Shown: positions 62,465 to 64,000 of the stretch, one piece after another
How positions within the stretch are numbered: position 1 is the first letter of the stretch
Layout: each line of letters starts with the position of its first letter
Made by a program: the position numbers and the translations under genes
DNA from: Sorex araneus
Lineage: Eukaryota > Chordata > Mammalia > Eulipotyphla > Soricidae
Length of the DNA stretch: 64,000 bases
Reading direction: 5' to 3'
NCBI RefSeq assembly: GCF_027595985.1
Contig: NC_073312.1
Span: 5,913,928 to 5,977,927 of the forward strand
The notes under the pieces: generated by a model
Seen by the model: the letters and a program-made list of their open reading frames with translations, nothing else
Told to the model about the DNA's origin: nothing
The model's database searches: none

Positions 62465-62530
62465 ACTCCTGGCAGTGCTCAGGGAACCACAGGGGATGTG
62501 CAAGGCAAGTAAAAGCCTTTCCTGCTGTCC
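62465..62530 (-). mobile_element. tRNA-derived SINE fragment, minus strand
   Basis: ACTCCTGGCAGTGCTCAGGG and GTGCAAGGCAAGTAAAAGCC only. Confidence 0.55.
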
Positions 62531-62568
62531 TTCATGACTCCACCTCCTCCTTTCCGTAACTTCAGCGG

Positions 62569-62859
62569 CTCACACAGCTGGCTGTGGGCCCACCCCAGTA
62601 CAGTGCTCACACAGCTGGCTGTGAGAGGTCAGACCCCAGTGACAGTGCTCACACAGCTGGCTGTGAGAGGTCAGTCCCCAGTGACAGTGCTCACACAGCT
62701 GGCTGTGAAAGGTCAGACCCCAGTGACAGTGCTCACACAGCTGGCTGTGAAAGGTCAGACCCCAGTGACAGTGCTCACACAGCTGGCTGTGAGAGGTCAG
62801 ACCCCAGTGACAGTGCTCACACAGCTGGCTGTGGGACCGACCCCAGTACCGTGCTCACG
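62569..62859. repeat. Minisatellite, 42-bp unit, about 7 copies
   Basis: Units begin CTCACACAGCTGGCTGTGAG and end CCCCAGTGACAGTG. The middle copies are nearly identical; the edge copies are degraded. Lies in a PLEKHA1 intron. Confidence 0.95.
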
Positions 62860-63207
62860 GTCCTGCTGGGCGTGTGGGCTGGCGGCAGGGCAGCCCTAAG
62901 GCCCGGTGCCTGCGGGCCAGACTCTCCACATGCTGCTATCCCCAGGCGGCCCTCAAACGTCTGCTTCTAATCTAAACACAGGCGCCTGTGGCCCACCGGA
63001 GAGCTGGAATCTTTCCTTCAAACACTGAATTCTATCACCAAAAATGACACACCAGGTGTCCGAGCTCTGCCAGGAGTGCTCCCCGAGCACAGCGGCGTGA
63101 CCCAAGCCCCTCGACCCCCACCACCAAACCGCACCTAAGCTGGGGGTCCAGGCGTGGCTGGGTGTCCGCGCGTCCACCCCCCCTGCGGGGAGCCGCCATC
63201 GCCACCA

Positions 63208-63582
63208 GCCTCAGGGCCACCGTGCGCGTGAGCCCGTGTACGCCACAGCCTCAGGGCCACCGTGCGCGTGTGAGCCCGTGTACGCCACAGCCTCAGGGCC
63301 ACCGTGCGCGTGTGAGCCCGTGTACGCCACAGCCTCAGGGCCACCGTGCGCGTGAGCCCGTGTACGCCACAGCCTCAGGCCACAGTGCGCGTGTGAGCCC
63401 GTGTACGCCACAGCCTCAGGGCCACCGTGCGCGTGTGAGCCCGTGTACGCCACAGCCTCAGGCCACAGTGCGCGTGTGAGCCCGTGTACGCCACAGCCTC
63501 AGGGCCACCGTGCGCGTGTGAGCCCGTGTACGCCGCAGCCTCAGGGCCACCATGCGCATGTGAGCCCGTGTACGCCACAGCC
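63208..63582. repeat. Minisatellite, 40-42-bp unit, about 9 copies
   Basis: Units contain GTGAGCCCGTGTACGCCACA and CCTCAGGGCCACCGTGCGCG. Some copies lack two bases. Sequence is unrelated to the neighbouring 42-bp array. Confidence 0.95.
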
Positions 63583-63678
63583 GGGGGTGCCCCGGACAGA
63601 CAGCGGCACACACAGCGCCACAGCTGGGCTGCTGCAGCTCAGCCGACACTGCGGGCCCTTCCCCCGTGCCCTCCCATC

Positions 63679-63700
63679 TGTCTGTCTGTCTGTCTGTCTG
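63679..63700. repeat. (TCTG)n microsatellite
   Basis: Five to six TCTG units. Confidence 0.9.
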
Positions 63701-63908
63701 GGGATCACCCTGGCAGTCTCGAGGGCCGCTCCCGGCCCTGTGCTCAGGAGTGACCCTGCCGGCACTCCGGGAACCCAGGGCAGCAGGACGCCAGCAGGAG
63801 CCCGAGCTCCTGGGCGGGCAGTGCCAGCTCGTCTGGGAACCGCCTCTCTGCCCCAGGGACTCGCTGCAGACCGCATCCCAATCTGCTGGTCAGTGTCTCT
63901 GACCACTT

Positions 63909-64000
63909 TTTTTTTTTTTTGCTTTTTTTTGGGGGGTCACACCTGGCGATGCTCAGGGGTTTACTCCTGGCTCTGCACTCAGGAATCACCCCTGTCGGTG
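63909..64000 (-). mobile_element. tRNA-derived SINE, minus strand, cut by the window edge
   Basis: T tract, GGGTCACACCTGGCGATGCT and ACTCCTGGCTCTGCACTCAG; continues beyond the right edge. Confidence 0.9.

Noticed and set aside
62569..63582. CRISPR-like regular repeats
   Set aside because: Units are contiguous with no unique spacers, and the genome is mammalian; these are minisatellites.

Overview
This is a vertebrate, clearly mammalian, nuclear genomic window with no prokaryotic features. The source is most likely a shrew (Soricidae, Sorex-like). It is littered with one tRNA-derived SINE whose head carries A-box and B-box promoter motifs and whose tail reads like the SOR family I know from shrews. 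It also holds L1 ORF2 fragments, and two recognisable genes give the locus: HTRA1 and PLEKHA1, the interval orthologous to human 10q26. The species call rests on the SINE and is from memory; the locus call rests on protein similarity and is strong.

Both genes lie on the minus strand, so transcription runs from high to low coordinates. PLEKHA1 (TAPP1) supplies its 3' end at about 56.3-61.3 kb: a 90-bp exon encoding the end of the C-terminal PH domain (61210-61299), an alternative terminal exon (59846-59953), the last exon of the long isoform with its stop codon (58376-58663), and a roughly 2-kb 3' UTR ending near a poly(A) signal at 56356-56361. Earlier PLEKHA1 exons lie beyond the right edge. 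HTRA1 supplies only exon 1 (19861-20332: signal peptide, IGFBP module and Kazal-like module) within a CpG-rich promoter. Its protease and PDZ exons lie beyond the left edge, so 1-19860 is the 5' part of HTRA1 intron 1.

Layout: 1-19.9 kb is HTRA1 intron 1, GC-rich, with SINEs, an L1 tail and several AP-1-like motifs. 19.6-21.1 kb is exon 1 and the promoter. 21.1-56.3 kb is the intergenic interval, where primates carry ARMS2. Here it holds SINEs, L1 copies (a 2.4-kb 5'-truncated L1 at 38.4-40.8 kb), a 545-bp solo LTR that split a SINE, repeated tail fragments of an unidentified retroelement, and a 1.4-kb minisatellite of 19-bp units. 56.3-61.3 kb is the PLEKHA1 3' end. 61.3-64 kb is a PLEKHA1 intron with two 42-bp minisatellites.

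I found no new multi-gene system. The points most worth checking are a minisatellite that copied the end of a PLEKHA1 exon with its splice donor, the conserved alternative PLEKHA1 exon, the solo LTR nested in a SINE, and a composite SINE whose 3' body matches the tail of a longer retroelement. Long open frames elsewhere come from simple repeats or GC-rich sequence and are not called as genes.
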